Virus record (IMG/VR): IMGVR_UViG_3300009161_000157
Location: 1 to 31,027 of that record
Source of the DNA: a virus
DNA: 31,027 nt
Direction: 5' to 3' (one strand)
Shown in pieces: positions 14,147 to 22,980 of this stretch (positions are counted from its first letter, which is position 1; each line of letters opens with the position of its first letter). The notes under the pieces were generated by a model that did no database searches, was not told the origin of the DNA, and saw only the letters and a list, made by a program, of their open reading frames with translations. Position numbers and translations under genes: made by a program.

Positions 14147-16135
14147 TTATTTATCTAATAATCTTGTTAAATTTTTATCTATATACTCTTTTTCATATTG
14201 AATTAATTGAGCTTCTGTTAATTTACCTTTATTATTTTTATTTGTGGCATTATTTGTAATTGCTGCATCACCTTTGTAACTTGTTATGATTTTATTACCC
14301 CCATTAACATCTTTTACATATAATTTTAGTCCTTTATAATCTCCTACAAATTTACCTTTTGGGTCTTGGGGTTCTTTTGGTGCTTCCGCAACTGGATTTC
14401 CTGTTTTTTGAGCTGCCGATGCATTTGGAGAATCAGAAACTTGTGTTTGTTTTAATGGGTCACCTCCCTTATCTAAATTTTTAATCCTATCATCATTTAG
14501 TATTTGATTTGGATTAGATGCACCATATCCATATAAACGTTTTGCGGAAGCAGCTATACCAGGTGCCGCCGGAACTGCCGGTACTACTTTGCCATCCGCA
14601 GTTTTACCCTCAGCCACCGCTTTTCTTTCAGCTACGCCCATTTGATATGTACTACCAACTGTTTCTACTAATTTAAGAGTCATAGTAACATTAACAATTT
14701 TTGGTAATATATACTCATCCATTCCATCTTCACCGGTTTCCCACGGCGCATCATCAGGTATTTCATATGATAAATCCGAAATAAACGCTTCTTTATTAAC
14801 ATACATACTCCCCAAAGTAAACCTAATAAACGGTGGTACTACTGCAATATTACCTGCATACCCTTGTGGATATGTTAAATTAGTTAAAAAATTAATTTTT
14901 TGCCAACAAGCTTTTAACTCATCCGCATTAAGTGCATATATTTTAAATGCAAAATTTACACTTCTTTCAATATTGCTATATGTGTAAAAATTAAATGGAT
15001 TACCTACAAATTTTTGAGTATCCCAAGTTGGTGATACCGTTTCGGTAATACCGGTTAAGGTTGCTCTGAAATTTACCGCCGCTTGTTTAGCAACAGACCA
15101 AAACTTTAGTTCTACTAAATCAAGTGATTTTAATGTTGGTAAATTCACATCCCTACCACTTGGTTTTAATCCATCCGCAGACTCATACTGAACTATTCTA
15201 TTTAATTCATCCGAACCGTTTCTCATTCCTCTTTTTACTTCCAATGAATTCATTGATTTTGTCTTTGAATACATTTGTTTGGGTTCTTTTGAAAAAGTTG
15301 GTACTGAAATATAATTTGTTATAGGTAATGGTAGATTAATTTCGGGGGTTTTATATGCAACATATTTTGATGATAAATCGTTTCGCATATCAATTAAATC
15401 ATCTGGTAAATATTGAGCCCCAATCATTGTCTCACCATATTTCGAATCAATATCGTAGTTATCACCACCATCTTTTGCAAAATTAACTGCTGCTTGAGAT
15501 GGTGAACCTAATAATAAAGTATTTAATTTCTTTTTACCTAATTCTAAAGCCGAACCAAGTATTTGATTTGGGTTTGGTCTTCCTTGTAAATTATCCTTAA
15601 TAAGTTTACCCAATAAATTACCACCAGAATTCGTTTTTAACTTAGTCAATGTGACCATTGTTTCAGATACTTTACTCTTTTTGAAATCAGAATTTAATAC
15701 AATACGGCTTGGTATTAAATCTTCTGGTAATTTAGCTCCGATTTTCGATAATAAATTATTACCAAAACTTTCAGCTTTACTTATAAATGAAGTTAATTTT
15801 CCAACAACCCCTTCCGTACCATTGGCTCCTTGTTTCATATCCTCAACAATACCCCTAGTCTTTCTCGAAAATTTAAGTATATCAGTTCCATATATAATTG
15901 GAGATGTTGTACTTGCCAATATTCTTAATCCCGTTACTTCTTCTTCCAATTTAGTTTCTTTTAATCTACTAGATAAATTTTTTCTTGCAAGTTGTGCTAT
16001 TGCAAAAGATGGTCGCATTAGGACGTTATACGGCGTTCTTTTTATATCGGCAGTATTACGAATATCATATTGTTGTTCAGCAGTTTGTCCACTTATCAAC
16101 TTTTTGGTTTTAAATAATTCTTCTATTGTTGGCAT
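14147..16135 (-). CDS. tube-cap or tube-initiator-like baseplate protein (gp48/gp54-like)
   Basis: 662 residues. The N-terminal 300 residues are long, polar and without recognised family. The segment at about 380-500 looks like a tail-tube fold: FAFKIYALNADELKACWQKI, then FLTNLTYPQGY, then FIRFTLGSMYVNKEAFISDL and a closing strand IVNVTMTLKLVE. T4 gp48 has the same order of elements (a strand, a helix of the type STEDLMAIINIYQYF, then the terminal TLEITMREI strand). gp48/gp54 start tail-tube polymerisation on the hub. The last 130 residues are a Lys/Asn/Ala-rich extension. The call rests on this pattern and on its position between tape measure and wedge genes. Confidence 0.5.
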   Translation of the reverse strand: MPTIEELFKTKKLISGQTAEQQYDIRNTADIKRTPYNVLMRPSFAIAQLARKNLSSRLKETKLEEEVTGLRILASTTSPIIYGTDILKFSRKTRGIVEDMKQGANGTEGVVGKLTSFISKAESFGNNLLSKIGAKLPEDLIPSRIVLNSDFKKSKVSETMVTLTKLKTNSGGNLLGKLIKDNLQGRPNPNQILGSALELGKKKLNTLLLGSPSQAAVNFAKDGGDNYDIDSKYGETMIGAQYLPDDLIDMRNDLSSKYVAYKTPEINLPLPITNYISVPTFSKEPKQMYSKTKSMNSLEVKRGMRNGSDELNRIVQYESADGLKPSGRDVNLPTLKSLDLVELKFWSVAKQAAVNFRATLTGITETVSPTWDTQKFVGNPFNFYTYSNIERSVNFAFKIYALNADELKACWQKINFLTNLTYPQGYAGNIAVVPPFIRFTLGSMYVNKEAFISDLSYEIPDDAPWETGEDGMDEYILPKIVNVTMTLKLVETVGSTYQMGVAERKAVAEGKTADGKVVPAVPAAPGIAASAKRLYGYGASNPNQILNDDRIKNLDKGGDPLKQTQVSDSPNASAAQKTGNPVAEAPKEPQDPKGKFVGDYKGLKLYVKDVNGGNKIITSYKGDAAITNNATNKNNKGKLTEAQLIQYEKEYIDKNLTRLLDK

Positions 16136-16146
16136 TAAATTATATT

Positions 16147-18579
16147 TTATGCTTGTCCTATGTTATAGCTATTTCTTGTTGTTTTTTCAACTTGTGTATT
16201 AACATTCGAAGTAACCTTTGCAGAATCCATATACACTGCTATTTTTCCAGATGCCATATCCGCTCTTAATGCTTTAATTTCGTTTACTACTGCTGCTAAT
16301 GGTGCTGCTAATGCCGATAAACTTCCTCCACCTCCACCGCCTCCTGCACCTCCGGCTAATCCTGGTCCGGCCATTAAATCATCATTTTTACTTAATTCAA
16401 ATAACCCACCTTCCTTAGTTGATATCCTGGTCTTACCATCGGCTGGTGACATTACGTCTCCCGCCTTACTATAATATTGATAACCCAATGCCAAAGCTCC
16501 TGCCGCTGCCGCCACACCCAATATAGGACCTATAAATGGTATTGCCGATACAGACGTAAATGCTCTCATAGCCATTTCAGCAATTGCTCCTAATAATCCT
16601 TTTTTCTTTATCAGATTACCGGCAGCTATAATACCATTATATGTGGCTTCCGCACCAGTTTTTATTACCGCCCAAGCCGCAGATGCTTTATCTGTAATTA
16701 GAGCTTGATTTTTATAATAAAAATAAGTAGCCGCTCCCGCTACCAATGCTGCGGTTAATGGTAATGCTTCTTTCATAAAACCAACCAAAGCCGCAAATCC
16801 GTCTGCTGCTGCATTTATTGGTATCATTATTAAATTTAATACAGTTGCCACCCCCTCTAATAGTGGAGATAACGCCCCACCGATAGTTGCAACAATTCCC
16901 ATAAATGCGTTTTGCATTCTAGCCAATTGTCCTTGTTGTTCGTTTTGGGCTGCTATTTTTTTAGTTTCTTCTGCTAATTGTTCTTTGGTCATATTAGTAA
17001 TATCTAACCCCTTATCAATAGCATCCGTTGCAAGTTTCTTTTCTTCTTCAGTTAATCCATTCAACTTTTCTTGCATCATTAACTGCTTATTTATTTCTTC
17101 AACACTCATACCAGCTGCTTTAGCCAATTGTTGTTGTGTGAAATAATCTTTTTGACGGAAATCACCACTTCTTTGAATTTGTTTTAGGGTTTCTTCATTT
17201 GCGTCCTGAAGTTTACCTTCCATTGCCAATGCTCTTGCTCTACTTAAATTAAACTCACCCCCTACAAACGTTGCAGCTACCATTTCTTGCTCAATACCAT
17301 TTTCAAAATCCAATAATTTTTCTGCCAATGATACCTGTTGTTTTAACGAAGTACCCATTCTTTGAGCTTGTATTGCATTTTTAGCTAACGCATTTATATC
17401 ACCTTTAAAGAATGTTGAGGCGGCTTCAGCGTTTTCAGCAATATCTTTAAATACTTTATCTGGCGCAACTCCGGCTAATTTAGCCATATTTGCAACTTGA
17501 TTTCCTACATTAGCCGCTGTTTCTGATGATAATCCTCCAACACTTTCAAGTATACTTTGAACTTTTGCAGCATTACCCGCAGAAACTCCAAAGTTTTTAC
17601 CCATTACCGCCAATGATGCTAATACTTCTTCAGAAACATTTACAGTATCACTAAATTCTTCTTTTAATGCTTTTGCAGTATCAAATACATCTTTTAATTC
17701 AACACCAGCATCTCTGAAATTCATTTCAATGTGATGTGCGTTGTTAACTAAATCTTTTGTTTGTGAATTTAGTAATCCGGTTTCTTTTCTAAAATCTTGT
17801 GCTGCCGCATCTAACGCTACAAATGAGTGCAATGCTGCACCTAATAATGCATACATTATTACAAGTGGTGCACCCATTGCAGCTATTTGTGCTACCATCT
17901 TTTTTGCCATATCCAACGCATCTCCTATAAATCCAGGCATATGATGTAACAGGTCATGATTCGCTTCATGAAGTGCTTCAGTTCTTGCTAATTGAGCATT
18001 TAAATTTTTCATAACTGCCAACTGAGCCTCTGCTTCTTCTCTTGCTGTACCAGTTAGGTTCGCTATTGACCGTTGGAATTCTTCTATTTGCCTATCACCT
18101 TCGGATTGTTCATGTTTTATGGCAGCTAATTCTTCTGCTTTCCTTAGTACCTCTGCAGTTATACTTTCTAATGCAGCAGTTCCTTCTAGAGATTGTTTTA
18201 ATGCATCTCCATCTAAACTAAGTTCTTCTTCTTTTCTTTTTATTATTTCAGCACTTATAGAAGCTATGGAACTATATTGTGTATTTTGTCTATTTAATAC
18301 TTTATTAGCACCACCTGATATATTAAGAATTCGTTTGGTAATAGATTCTTCTTCTTCGAGAAACTTTTCTCTTTTTTGAAGCTCTTTAACAGAATCACCT
18401 TGTAATCTCAAACGAATTTTTTCCGTTTGCGCCATAGCTTCCAAATCGTCTCGTTCAGAACCGGTGGCAAGTGCTATTTTTTCGTTTATTATACGAATAC
18501 GCTCTTTTATTTCTGCGTTTTCTTCTAATAAACGATTTAACTCTGCCTGTTCGTTTGGTGTTAGTGGTGCTACTGCCAT
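16147..18579 (-). CDS. tail tape measure protein
   Basis: 810 residues, largely helical. Residues 7-90 are a coiled coil rich in Glu, Lys and Arg. Hydrophobic segments lie near 232-255 (GAPLVIMYALLGAALHSF), near 600-620 (PLTAALVAGAATYFYY) and near 680-700 (GPILGVAAAAGALALGY), as in proteins that run inside the tail tube and meet the host membrane on ejection. A run of seven glycines follows near 745-760. The centre (about 270-520) repeats short helices with Ala, Gly, Asn and Lys typical of tape measures. It sits directly after the tail chaperone genes, the conserved order for this class. At 1.5 angstrom per residue it would predict a tail of roughly 120 nm. Confidence 0.85.
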   Translation of the reverse strand: MAVAPLTPNEQAELNRLLEENAEIKERIRIINEKIALATGSERDDLEAMAQTEKIRLRLQGDSVKELQKREKFLEEEESITKRILNISGGANKVLNRQNTQYSSIASISAEIIKRKEEELSLDGDALKQSLEGTAALESITAEVLRKAEELAAIKHEQSEGDRQIEEFQRSIANLTGTAREEAEAQLAVMKNLNAQLARTEALHEANHDLLHHMPGFIGDALDMAKKMVAQIAAMGAPLVIMYALLGAALHSFVALDAAAQDFRKETGLLNSQTKDLVNNAHHIEMNFRDAGVELKDVFDTAKALKEEFSDTVNVSEEVLASLAVMGKNFGVSAGNAAKVQSILESVGGLSSETAANVGNQVANMAKLAGVAPDKVFKDIAENAEAASTFFKGDINALAKNAIQAQRMGTSLKQQVSLAEKLLDFENGIEQEMVAATFVGGEFNLSRARALAMEGKLQDANEETLKQIQRSGDFRQKDYFTQQQLAKAAGMSVEEINKQLMMQEKLNGLTEEEKKLATDAIDKGLDITNMTKEQLAEETKKIAAQNEQQGQLARMQNAFMGIVATIGGALSPLLEGVATVLNLIMIPINAAADGFAALVGFMKEALPLTAALVAGAATYFYYKNQALITDKASAAWAVIKTGAEATYNGIIAAGNLIKKKGLLGAIAEMAMRAFTSVSAIPFIGPILGVAAAAGALALGYQYYSKAGDVMSPADGKTRISTKEGGLFELSKNDDLMAGPGLAGGAGGGGGGGSLSALAAPLAAVVNEIKALRADMASGKIAVYMDSAKVTSNVNTQVEKTTRNSYNIGQA

Positions 18580-18590
18580 TTAAATCAATG

Positions 18591-18830
18591 TTATTTAAAA
18601 TCCTTATCTATGATACCCAATTTTACCCATTTTTGAAATAATTCGGGTTGCTCATCTGCTATTTTTCTTACTCTAGGAGCAAAACTTTTAACTATATCTC
18701 CCATTTCATTATCCAATTTTTGTAATACCGGGTCTGCATCTATGATTGATTGCAATGTTTGTGGTTTCTTTTTACCAAATAATCCAAAAAATTCTTTTAA
18801 ATTGGATTTTGATATTTTATATTTCTTCAT
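18591..18830 (-). CDS. small basic protein between tail chaperone and tape measure, 79 residues
   Basis: It begins MKKYKISKSNLKEFFGLFGKKKP. I do not recognise it. The N-terminal 22 residues are basic and aromatic; the rest is one or two helices with alternating charge (LDNEMGDIVKSFAPRVRKI). There are no cysteines and no signal peptide. It is 11 bases upstream of the tape measure gene and begins 20 bases after a late-type promoter motif that follows a terminator, so it heads the tape measure-baseplate unit. Position suggests a tail assembly helper, but no function can be assigned. Confidence 0.75.
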   Translation of the reverse strand: MKKYKISKSNLKEFFGLFGKKKPQTLQSIIDADPVLQKLDNEMGDIVKSFAPRVRKIADEQPELFQKWVKLGIIDKDFK

Positions 18831-18850
18831 ATTAATTGTAGTTTAACACC

Positions 18851-18858
18851 TATAAATA
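18851..18858 (-). promoter_or_regulatory. late-type promoter motif TATTTATA heading the tape measure-baseplate unit
   Basis: Exact 8-mer on the coding strand, 20 bases before the 79-residue gene start and 13 bases after the stem of the terminator at 18872-18904. From here genes run to 10764 with gaps of at most 11 bases, so this motif may drive a roughly 8-kb unit. Confidence 0.55.
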
Positions 18859-18871
18859 TCCTATTAATAAA

Positions 18872-18904
18872 AAAAGTTAGGATTATCTATTAACCCTAAC
18901 TTTT
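18872..18904 (-). terminator. intrinsic terminator overlapping the end of the tail chaperone extension
   Basis: Perfect 10-bp inverted repeat AAAAGTTAGG/CCTAACTTTT (18895-18904 with 18872-18881), 13-base loop, followed by T's on the minus strand. The upstream arm is coding: it encodes residues SKVR of the chaperone extension, whose stop (18883-18885) falls in the loop. Confidence 0.8.
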
Positions 18905-19149
18905 GAATTATTTGCTTTGTTTGATTTTTTTACTTCATCTGCTTCTTTCTTCTTAGAATCTACTAATTTATTGTAGTAAAACATTCTTAAATAAGTTGGC
19001 ATTTTATAAAGTTCCATTACGGTAAAACCATTCCCATATTGAACCATATCAAATATTTGGGTATGAACTTGAATACTATGATTCCGTGCTAGGCCAAAAA
19101 AAGCTGACACCCATAGTGATAGGCGCCTCCTCCACCTCTCCATCTTCAT
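18883..19149 (-). CDS. C-terminal extension of the tail assembly chaperone, probably made by ribosomal frameshift
   Basis: The frame is open from 19149 (first ATG) to the stop at 18883, but the part before about 19095 would read as an odd Arg/Trp-rich shadow of the upstream gene (MERWRRRLSLW). From 19095 it becomes natural protein: GLARNHSIQVHTQIFDMV, then GNGFTVMELYKMPTYLRMFYY and a Lys/Glu-rich helix (KLVDSKKKEADEVKKSN). The y-MP-x-x-R-x-F-Y element is typical of phage tail chaperone extensions next to the tape measure gene. No independent start signal is seen. A +1 (or -2) shift at the T7 run 19096-19102 would join it to the gp26-like protein, giving about 316 residues. The function would be to bind and shield the tape measure during tail assembly. 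Confidence 0.7.
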   Translation of the reverse strand: MKMERWRRRLSLWVSAFFGLARNHSIQVHTQIFDMVQYGNGFTVMELYKMPTYLRMFYYNKLVDSKKKEADEVKKSNKANNSKVRVNR

Positions 19150-19834
19150 GGATATGAGTAAATTTCATATCAACATCAGGTGATATTTTTTTTACATAAC
19201 TTCGTAATGCTCTACTATCTATTGCTAACAATCCATTTACAAATTTGTTTATAGTTGTTGATGAATTATCCCCATCAACTGATTGAATCATATAACGTAG
19301 ACGAGTTGTAATTTCGGCACCCGCTCCACCTAATTTTTCAATAGCCTGAATATCTTTATCTATTGCTATTTCGTCACCATGTGTAAGTAATTTACATATA
19401 ATTTTTTTCTTATTAGATGGTAATACGAATTCAAATTCATTTTTATTATTGAATATTGATAAATCTACTTCCTTTGTTTTTACTTTACCCAAATCAACTT
19501 TTGCATCAATTGATTCATTTAATTTAGATGAATAAAATTTAAAAAGATACTCCGGACCATATCCCAACAATCTAGTTGCAAGAATAATAGCGTTTTTATC
19601 TCCTAAAATAATTTCACCAGGATTTACATTACCAACAATAATAGATTCAAATAATTTATCCAAAACAATACCTTTTTTAATAAGATTTTGATTTGAAAGA
19701 ATATCTTCTTCTTTTGCTGTCATATGTTTTATAGTAATTCTACCCGAAGCCAATGGGTGGTCTTTTGGGTAAACCTTACCCTGTGATGGAAGGTCTAATA
19801 CTTCCGTTGGAAAATCATATTGTGTTTCTACCAT
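19076..19834 (-). CDS. gp26-like baseplate/tail assembly chaperone, N-terminal (zero-frame) product
   Basis: 252 residues. The N-terminus reads VLDLPSQGKVYPKDHPLASG followed by ITIKHMTAKEEDILSN, the characteristic opening of T4 gp26-type proteins (family size about 200-250 residues). Later segments are DEIAIDKDIQAIEKLG, a helix TTRLRYMIQSVDG, and LLAIDSRALRSYVKKISPDVDM, then a strand pair FTHIHEDGEVEE. It lies between the tail tube and tape measure genes, the standard position of the tail assembly chaperone pair in long-tailed phages. The zero-frame stop (TAG, 19076-19078) comes six codons after a TTT-TTT-T run where shifted reading would continue into the downstream frame. It has its own late-type promoter motif 27 bases upstream. 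Confidence 0.82.
   Translation of the reverse strand: MVETQYDFPTEVLDLPSQGKVYPKDHPLASGRITIKHMTAKEEDILSNQNLIKKGIVLDKLFESIIVGNVNPGEIILGDKNAIILATRLLGYGPEYLFKFYSSKLNESIDAKVDLGKVKTKEVDLSIFNNKNEFEFVLPSNKKKIICKLLTHGDEIAIDKDIQAIEKLGGAGAEITTRLRYMIQSVDGDNSSTTINKFVNGLLAIDSRALRSYVKKISPDVDMKFTHIHEDGEVEEAPITMGVSFFWPSTES
19096..19102 (-). other. candidate slippery site for programmed frameshift
   Basis: Seven consecutive T's on the minus strand. The gp26-like frame reads AGC TTT TTT TGG; the downstream frame reads GCT TTT TTT GGC. The downstream frame is +1 (equivalently -2) relative to the upstream one, so the classical -1 slip would not work: it meets TAG three codons later. Confidence 0.6.
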
Positions 19835-19861
19835 AACGTTATTCGTTTTTAAGTTTGTATA

Positions 19862-19869
19862 TATAAATA
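19862..19869 (-). promoter_or_regulatory. late-type promoter motif TATTTATA before the gp26-like gene
   Basis: Exact 8-mer on the coding strand, 27 bases before the start at 19834 and 27 bases after the terminator at 19897-19923. Confidence 0.5.
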
Positions 19870-19896
19870 CATAGAAATTAAAAAATTGGAAATAAA

Positions 19897-19923
19897 AAAG
19901 GGGATACTTTTGATATCCCCTTT
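19897..19923 (-). terminator. intrinsic terminator after the tail tube gene
   Basis: Perfect 10-bp inverted repeat AAAGGGGATA/TATCCCCTTT (19914-19923 with 19897-19906), 7-base loop, with further T's downstream on the minus strand. It lies 21 bases after the tube gene stop and separates the abundant tube/sheath transcripts from the chaperone. Confidence 0.88.
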
Positions 19924-19944
19924 GTTTTTATATGTTTTCTTAAA

Positions 19945-20433
19945 TTAGAATTCAAGAATTGCGTAATCGTAAGATAGTGTTAATTCAATGGTTGCAACTT
20001 CATTTGATGAAAAATCTAATTCACCAAAGTTTGCTTGTTGAATAAATGCACCTTTTAAAGTCCATTGTTCAATTTTATCACCAACTGGTCCTAACAAATA
20101 GAAAGTAATATCTTTTTTATAGAAATCTGCGTATCCACGTCTACCAGTAATCGATTCATGTCCTAAACGAATCCAATCCATTACCTTTTGTGCTGCAGAA
20201 GGTACAATTGGGTCATACAATGTAATTGTTATGTCTTGCCAATCACCTTTACCTTGTAATTTTCTTTTTACGTTGATATGGTCTAATGCAATTGTTTCAA
20301 ATTGAATTGTAGGTCTGTTTGCCGCTTTTACAAGATATGAAGGGATAGTATCTATCTCCATCACATATCTATTTTTCATTTTAGGTTCGAAGTTCGTATA
20401 GAACATCTTGTCAAACTCTAATATTTCTGCCAT
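19945..20433 (-). CDS. gp19: tail tube protein (gp19-like)
   Basis: 162 residues, the same size as T4 gp19 (163). Motifs of the tube fold: a start of the type KMFYTNFEPKMKNRYVMEID, then KAANRPTIQFETIALDHINV, RKLQGKGDWQDITITLYDP, and the closing WTLKGAFIQQANFGELDFSS followed by VATIELTLSYDYAIL. This protein stacks as hexameric rings to form the DNA channel inside the sheath. It is downstream of the sheath gene, the conserved order. An AAGGAT lies 8 bases before the ATG, one of the few Shine-Dalgarno-like sequences here. A strong terminator follows. Confidence 0.93.
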   Translation of the reverse strand: MAEILEFDKMFYTNFEPKMKNRYVMEIDTIPSYLVKAANRPTIQFETIALDHINVKRKLQGKGDWQDITITLYDPIVPSAAQKVMDWIRLGHESITGRRGYADFYKKDITFYLLGPVGDKIEQWTLKGAFIQQANFGELDFSSNEVATIELTLSYDYAILEF

Positions 20434-20457
20434 TTTATTATCCTTTTATTTTATATT

Positions 20458-20465
20458 AATAAATA
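20458..20465 (-). promoter_or_regulatory. variant late-type motif TATTTATT before the tail tube gene
   Basis: One mismatch from TATTTATA, 24 bases before the tube start at 20433, in the 53-base gap after the sheath gene. Spacing fits the other members of the class, and a separate start would allow extra tube synthesis. Confidence 0.35.
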
Positions 20466-20486
20466 TCTACTTCCTTTATTTTCGTA

Positions 20487-22838
20487 TTATGCTGAGAAAC
20501 TTGCTCCAGTTGGTAAGATGTTGAAATCTATTACGATAAATTCCGCTGTCTTAGCCGGTTGTAAGAAAATTTGTCCTGCTAATATGTTTCTATCAATTAC
20601 ATCAGGTGTGTTGTTACTTTCATCCATTACAACTTTAAAGGTATAAAGTCCTTGTCTTTGTTGTACTGATTCTAAGTAAGGGTTCACAGTGTTTAAGAAT
20701 CTTTGTCTAGTTGTAGAAGTATTTTGTTCGAATACTAAGAAACGAGATGTTGATGCAACGAATTTTTTCAAGTTGATAAGTAATCTTCTAACATTGATTC
20801 TATCTAAAGCAGATGCCTTATCTTGCAATGTTTTCTGTCCGAATGCTACAATACCTTGTCCAGGAAATGCCGCAATTGGGTTTACTTTGTTCTCATATAG
20901 AGTATCTCTTTCAGAGTGTGTTAATCTATTCAATACACTAACTGCTCCGGTAATACCACCTCTATTCAAACCTGCAGGTGCAAACCATTCAGCCGCCAAT
21001 CTATCGTTAGAAGCGTAAACCGCTGGTAACAATGTAGAAGGTGGAACAGTTGTAAGTTTGTTTGTGTTACTATCAATTGTTTTCATCCAAGGATAGTAAG
21101 TTGCTACATAGTTTGAATCTACTGAATTTGCTTGTTCAGTTGCTTCAGTAATTGTATCATCATAATCGTTGAAATCAGCAATATAGAAACAATCTTGTCT
21201 TTCCTCAACCATATCAATTGCTTTAGAAGTAACTGATGGGTGAAGGCTTCTTACAATACCAGGAGTTACTACCATATTGATATCATATTCATCAGGGTTA
21301 GATACTGCGTTGATTGCTTTAGTATATGCTATTGAACCATTTTGTGATGCGTTTGAACAATTGAATCCCTGTGTATTTGAATTTCCCCAATCAGTATCAC
21401 CAGCCTTAGCTTTTCTTACGGTTGGGTTCATACCATCAAATCCATATTGGAATCCTAATACAAATTGTCTTTTAACCATATCAGTTGATGCCGAACCAGT
21501 CATTACATATGATAGTTGTGAATCAAATGCGAATACTACGTTAGCACCAGCTACTGCTCCATCAGGAATTGGTTTTAAATATTGTTTGTTATCTATTGCT
21601 TTATATGCATCTTCAAAATCAAATCCAGAATAATAAACCGGAGATGATGATGTGTTGTTTGCTGAGCCTGTTTGATAATTTACTGCAGGCACCCATGCAT
21701 CTTGAGTTGTAGAATTTGTTTTAATTGGATTCACATATGCTGCGTGTCCAAATGGTGCTGCCGATATTGGATAAGAACCTGGTCCTAAGATACTAGAATT
21801 AGCATCTAATACAACCACTCTTACATTATTTGATTTATTTGAGTAATCACCAGTTTCAGTTAATTTTCCATTAGAATCGATTGTCAACTTTCTATCACCA
21901 ATTCTTCTAGCTATATAGTTAGGAGATGCAGGGTCTAAGTTTACGTTATTATATGTTTCAACTACACTCTTTCTCTTATCAGTATCACTAAATGAACGAA
22001 TGGTTACGGTAAATGTTGAATAATCAGTTGAACCATCTTCACCAGCCGCTTTCACATTAGAAATACCAACTTTAAATTTAGTATTATATAATGTACCATG
22101 TCCTATTGTTTCGAATTTAAATAAGTTATATCTTTCACCACTAATTAATTGAGATACTACAATTGGAGTACTTGCTTCTTCTGCATCACCATATACCTGT
22201 GTTGGTAAGTTAACTTCATATATTTGTACACCATGTAGAGTACTATCAGCTTTAAATCCTAATGATGAACTTTCAAAATACAAATATCCATAAGCTGCTT
22301 TAGCACCGAATGGAGATTCACCAAATACATCAGAAATATCATTTGTAGCTTCTTGAAAAATTGATGCTGATACACTAGCTGCTCCAGAACCAGAACTAAT
22401 TAGTCCTGATATTACAAATGAACCAGATGTTGATACACTGCTTGTAATGTTAGTAGAAGCATTTAAAAATCCAACACCCTCATCGCCAAAATTAGTTGAA
22501 TATAAAACTCCAACTATTTTTTTGCCTTGAGAACCGGATGCTAATATACCCAAAGGTGCTGCCTGTGAGTACCCACCAATTCCGGCAACTCTTACGATTG
22601 TTGCTTGTCCAGCTTCTCTTAAATAATTTTGTACTGCGTATTCGGTATAATAAGTTCCATCAGGTGTTCCGAAGATATCTTCAAATTCTGATTGCGTTCT
22701 TACGATTGTTGGAACGAATGCAGGTCCTTGTTTAAAGGGTCCTATAAATGCCGCTCCAATTTCTCCAACTCCTTGAGCTAAGAAGGATAGGTCATTTTCT
22801 CTTGTGAATACGCCAGGTGATACGATTCTTTCTGCCAT
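20487..22838 (-). CDS. gp18: contractile tail sheath protein (gp18-like)
   Basis: 783 residues (T4 gp18 has 659). The N-terminus (RIVSPGVFTRENDLSFLAQG) and the segment GAAFIGPFKQGPAFVPT are the standard sheath opening. The C-terminal core follows the family closely: WFAPAGLNRGGITGAVSVL, then NPIAAFPGQGIVAFGQKTL, the helix DRINVRRLLINLKKFV, and RNILAGQIFLQPAKTAEFIVIDF. The middle (about 120-480) is a larger Ser/Thr/Gly-rich set of surface domains, which explains the extra length. The protein forms the outer cylinder that contracts and drives the tube into the host. It is expressed with tube downstream. Confidence 0.95.
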   Translation of the reverse strand: MAERIVSPGVFTRENDLSFLAQGVGEIGAAFIGPFKQGPAFVPTIVRTQSEFEDIFGTPDGTYYTEYAVQNYLREAGQATIVRVAGIGGYSQAAPLGILASGSQGKKIVGVLYSTNFGDEGVGFLNASTNITSSVSTSGSFVISGLISSGSGAASVSASIFQEATNDISDVFGESPFGAKAAYGYLYFESSSLGFKADSTLHGVQIYEVNLPTQVYGDAEEASTPIVVSQLISGERYNLFKFETIGHGTLYNTKFKVGISNVKAAGEDGSTDYSTFTVTIRSFSDTDKRKSVVETYNNVNLDPASPNYIARRIGDRKLTIDSNGKLTETGDYSNKSNNVRVVVLDANSSILGPGSYPISAAPFGHAAYVNPIKTNSTTQDAWVPAVNYQTGSANNTSSSPVYYSGFDFEDAYKAIDNKQYLKPIPDGAVAGANVVFAFDSQLSYVMTGSASTDMVKRQFVLGFQYGFDGMNPTVRKAKAGDTDWGNSNTQGFNCSNASQNGSIAYTKAINAVSNPDEYDINMVVTPGIVRSLHPSVTSKAIDMVEERQDCFYIADFNDYDDTITEATEQANSVDSNYVATYYPWMKTIDSNTNKLTTVPPSTLLPAVYASNDRLAAEWFAPAGLNRGGITGAVSVLNRLTHSERDTLYENKVNPIAAFPGQGIVAFGQKTLQDKASALDRINVRRLLINLKKFVASTSRFLVFEQNTSTTRQRFLNTVNPYLESVQQRQGLYTFKVVMDESNNTPDVIDRNILAGQIFLQPAKTAEFIVIDFNILPTGASFSA

Positions 22839-22896
22839 TTTATTTCTTCGATTTGTATTTTAAGTTTGTATTAGTAATAACTTACAGTAATACTCA

Positions 22897-22904
22897 TATA
22901 AATA
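22897..22904 (-). promoter_or_regulatory. late-type promoter motif TATTTATA before the tail sheath gene
   Basis: Exact 8-mer on the coding strand, 58 bases before the sheath start at 22838. The 142-base gap (22839-22980) is otherwise AT-rich with no strong hairpin, so the sheath mRNA would have a leader of about 50 bases, longer than most here. Confidence 0.5.
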
Positions 22905-22980
22905 TAAACAAAATATTCAAAACACAAATTAATTATTAAGAATCGATATTACAATCTACAATTATATTTTTGTATTTTGT

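Noticed and set aside
19097-19149. Independent start of the tail chaperone extension at the ATG 19147-19149
   Set aside because: The resulting N-terminus is an Arg/Trp-rich shadow of the gp26-like frame, and no start signal or promoter is visible; frameshift expression is simpler.
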